In this document: positions 62,801-64,000 of the stretch, piece by piece
Numbering within the stretch: the stretch's first letter is position 1
How the letters are laid out: each line of letters begins with the position of its first letter
Source of the DNA: Smittia aterrima
Lineage: Eukaryota; Arthropoda; Insecta; Diptera; Chironomidae
DNA length: 64,000 nt
Reading direction: 5' to 3'
NCBI GenBank assembly: GCA_033063855.1
Contig: CP093829.1
Location: forward strand, 1,622,243 to 1,686,242
Translations under genes and position numbers: made by a program
Notes under the pieces: generated by a model
What the model was told of the DNA's origin: nothing
The model's input: only the letters and a program-made list of their open reading frames with translations
Database searches by the model: none

Positions 62801-64000
62801 AAGCAGATTCTGTTCCAGAAATAACTCAAGCGGCTGGCAATTCAGGTGGAGGTTCAACTAAGATTCAAGCTTCTCAAGATTCTGGAAGTTCAGATAATCA
62901 AGAGTCAAGCGGAAACGGAGAATCTTCCGATGGAATGCAAGGAGGATCAGGATCTGGTGGTGACGGAAACGAAGAAGGAGAAGAAGGATCCGGAGATAAG
63001 CCTAAAGAACCAGCAGATGCCAACGAAGAAGAAGAGAAGAAAGAAAAGAAACCAGAGAGAAGACCAAAGTCATCAAGACGTAAACGATATGAAGGACCCG
63101 TTGAGCCTTTGTTGATTCGAGATTCTGTGAGTGAAGCTTTTTCGAGAGCTTTGATTTATTTATAAACTTTTGATTTTCTTTCAGGTCAAGAAAATTTCAT
63201 GGGCCGTTAAATTGAAAGACTTCACTGCTCCAAGTGGAACGAATTTGAAACTTTGCTGTCAAGTCGTCGGTCCAGCACCGGGCCCAGCAAAATGGTAAAT
63301 ATTTATTAAATTTTCTCCTCAATTTAAATTAAAATATTTTCTTTGAAGGTTGAAAAACGGAAAACCAATCGATCAAACACCAAAACTTCGAATGCAATCG
63401 AAGGACAGCTGGGGAATAATTACGATTGCGAACGCAACTGCTTCCGACTCAGGAATCTATCGTTGCTGTGTCGCAAATGCTTTTAACATGATTGAGAGCG
63501 AAGCGAAGGTTGTCGTTTACGATGTCGAGGAAGTTGCAGTCAAGCCAACGTTCACTCGAATCACCGGCAAGTAAAAAATATTTTTATATTTAGCAATTTA
63601 AAATAATTTTTCTGTTTTTAGATTATTATCGTCAAGAAGTTGACGATTTGATTATCGAGATTCAAGTACGAGGAACTCCAACACCGAAGCTCACATGGGT
63701 TCGTGACGGAGCTGAGCTCAATACTGAGAACAGCGAAAAGTTCTTTATTATGCGAGAGCCAGAAGGAATCTACAAATTTTGTATTCATGATCCTCAAAAG
63801 ATTGACAGCGGTCGTTTCGTTATCGAAGCTTCGAACAGCGCTGGAAAGGAAGAAATTCGCAGAACAATTAAGTTCTTGGGTAAAGAGCATTACAAGTATT
63901 TGCCTGGAATTCGTCATGCAGATCCAAAGAAGCCTCACGAACACGAACCTGCAGATGAAAATGCAGTTGAGGCTCCTGTCGAAGCTCCAGTTGCTGACGA
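59870..64000 (+). CDS. Giant Ig-domain muscle protein, 5' part (candidate Stretchin-Mlck)
   Basis: Exons 59870-61246, 61391-63126, 63185-63294, 63349-63566 and 63622 to beyond the window. An N-terminal region (RTPDRHHLHPNPP, acidic Glu/Pro/Val segments) leads to six Ig domains of I-set type so far, with the usual Cys/Trp/DxGxYxC pattern. Two have Tyr or Val instead of the second Cys. They come in pairs separated by acidic linkers, and each pair's second domain is followed by PGMRHADKK or PGIRHADPKK. Stretchin-Mlck in Drosophila has this type of Ig pairs plus linkers; projectin, Unc-89 and sallimus are less likely. The protein would act in the sarcomere. A frame break occurs at the A9 run 60323-60331. 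The ATG at 59870 is the first in its frame. The 3' end lies outside the window. Confidence 0.7.
60323..60331 (+). other. A9 homopolymer with frame break in the Ig gene
   Basis: The frame before the run ends at a TAG 30 bp later. The frame after the run, one base behind, continues for about 900 bp to the Ig domains. One more A, or a -1 slip on A AAA AAA, restores continuity. Confidence 0.75.

Overview
This 64 kb window is nuclear DNA from a dipteran insect, most likely a nematoceran (midge- or mosquito-like) fly. The evidence is AT-rich DNA, GT-AG introns that are often only 50-60 bp, and allatostatin C and allatostatin double C peptides identical or nearly identical to the dipteran ones. It also carries Rsf1, AP-1 gamma, Trm5 and a giant Ig-domain muscle protein of the Stretchin type. 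No virus, transposon, CRISPR array, rRNA or tRNA gene was recognised.

Region 1 (about 1-27,620, plus strand) is one long gene. A 1 kb leader and a tiny first coding exon are followed by a 16.8 kb intron, five clustered exons, a 6.5 kb intron and a last exon that completes a SAM domain. The 612-residue product resembles the SAMD7/SAMD11/Polyhomeotic class and carries a CtBP-binding motif and a phosphorylation-dependent SUMOylation motif, so it looks like a transcriptional co-repressor.

Region 2 (28,690-39,090) holds small genes: a MATH protein whose BTB domain is reduced to its second half behind a long acidic linker (+), allatostatin C (-), an unrecognised 313-residue protein (+), and allatostatin double C (-). 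The two somatostatin-like neuropeptide genes lie about 6 kb apart in the same direction.

Region 3 (40,640-53,210) holds the splicing repressor Rsf1 (-), three tandem SMYD4-like lysine methyltransferase genes (-) with a repeat period near 2.14 kb, a secreted leucine-rich-repeat/coiled-coil protein reminiscent of mosquito LRIM proteins (-), a small coiled-coil protein (-), and Trm5 tRNA methyltransferase (+). A tiny basic protein gene (+) follows Trm5 after only 33 bp and apparently shares its transcript end.

Region 4 (53,589-64,000) holds the AP-1 clathrin adaptor gamma subunit (-, nine coding exons, 857 residues) and the 5' part of a giant Ig-domain muscle gene (+) that leaves the window. 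The Ig gene has a frame break at a run of nine A and one probable GC-AG intron. All gene models are hand-spliced from reading frame, splice consensus and family similarity; lengths and junctions should be read as predictions.
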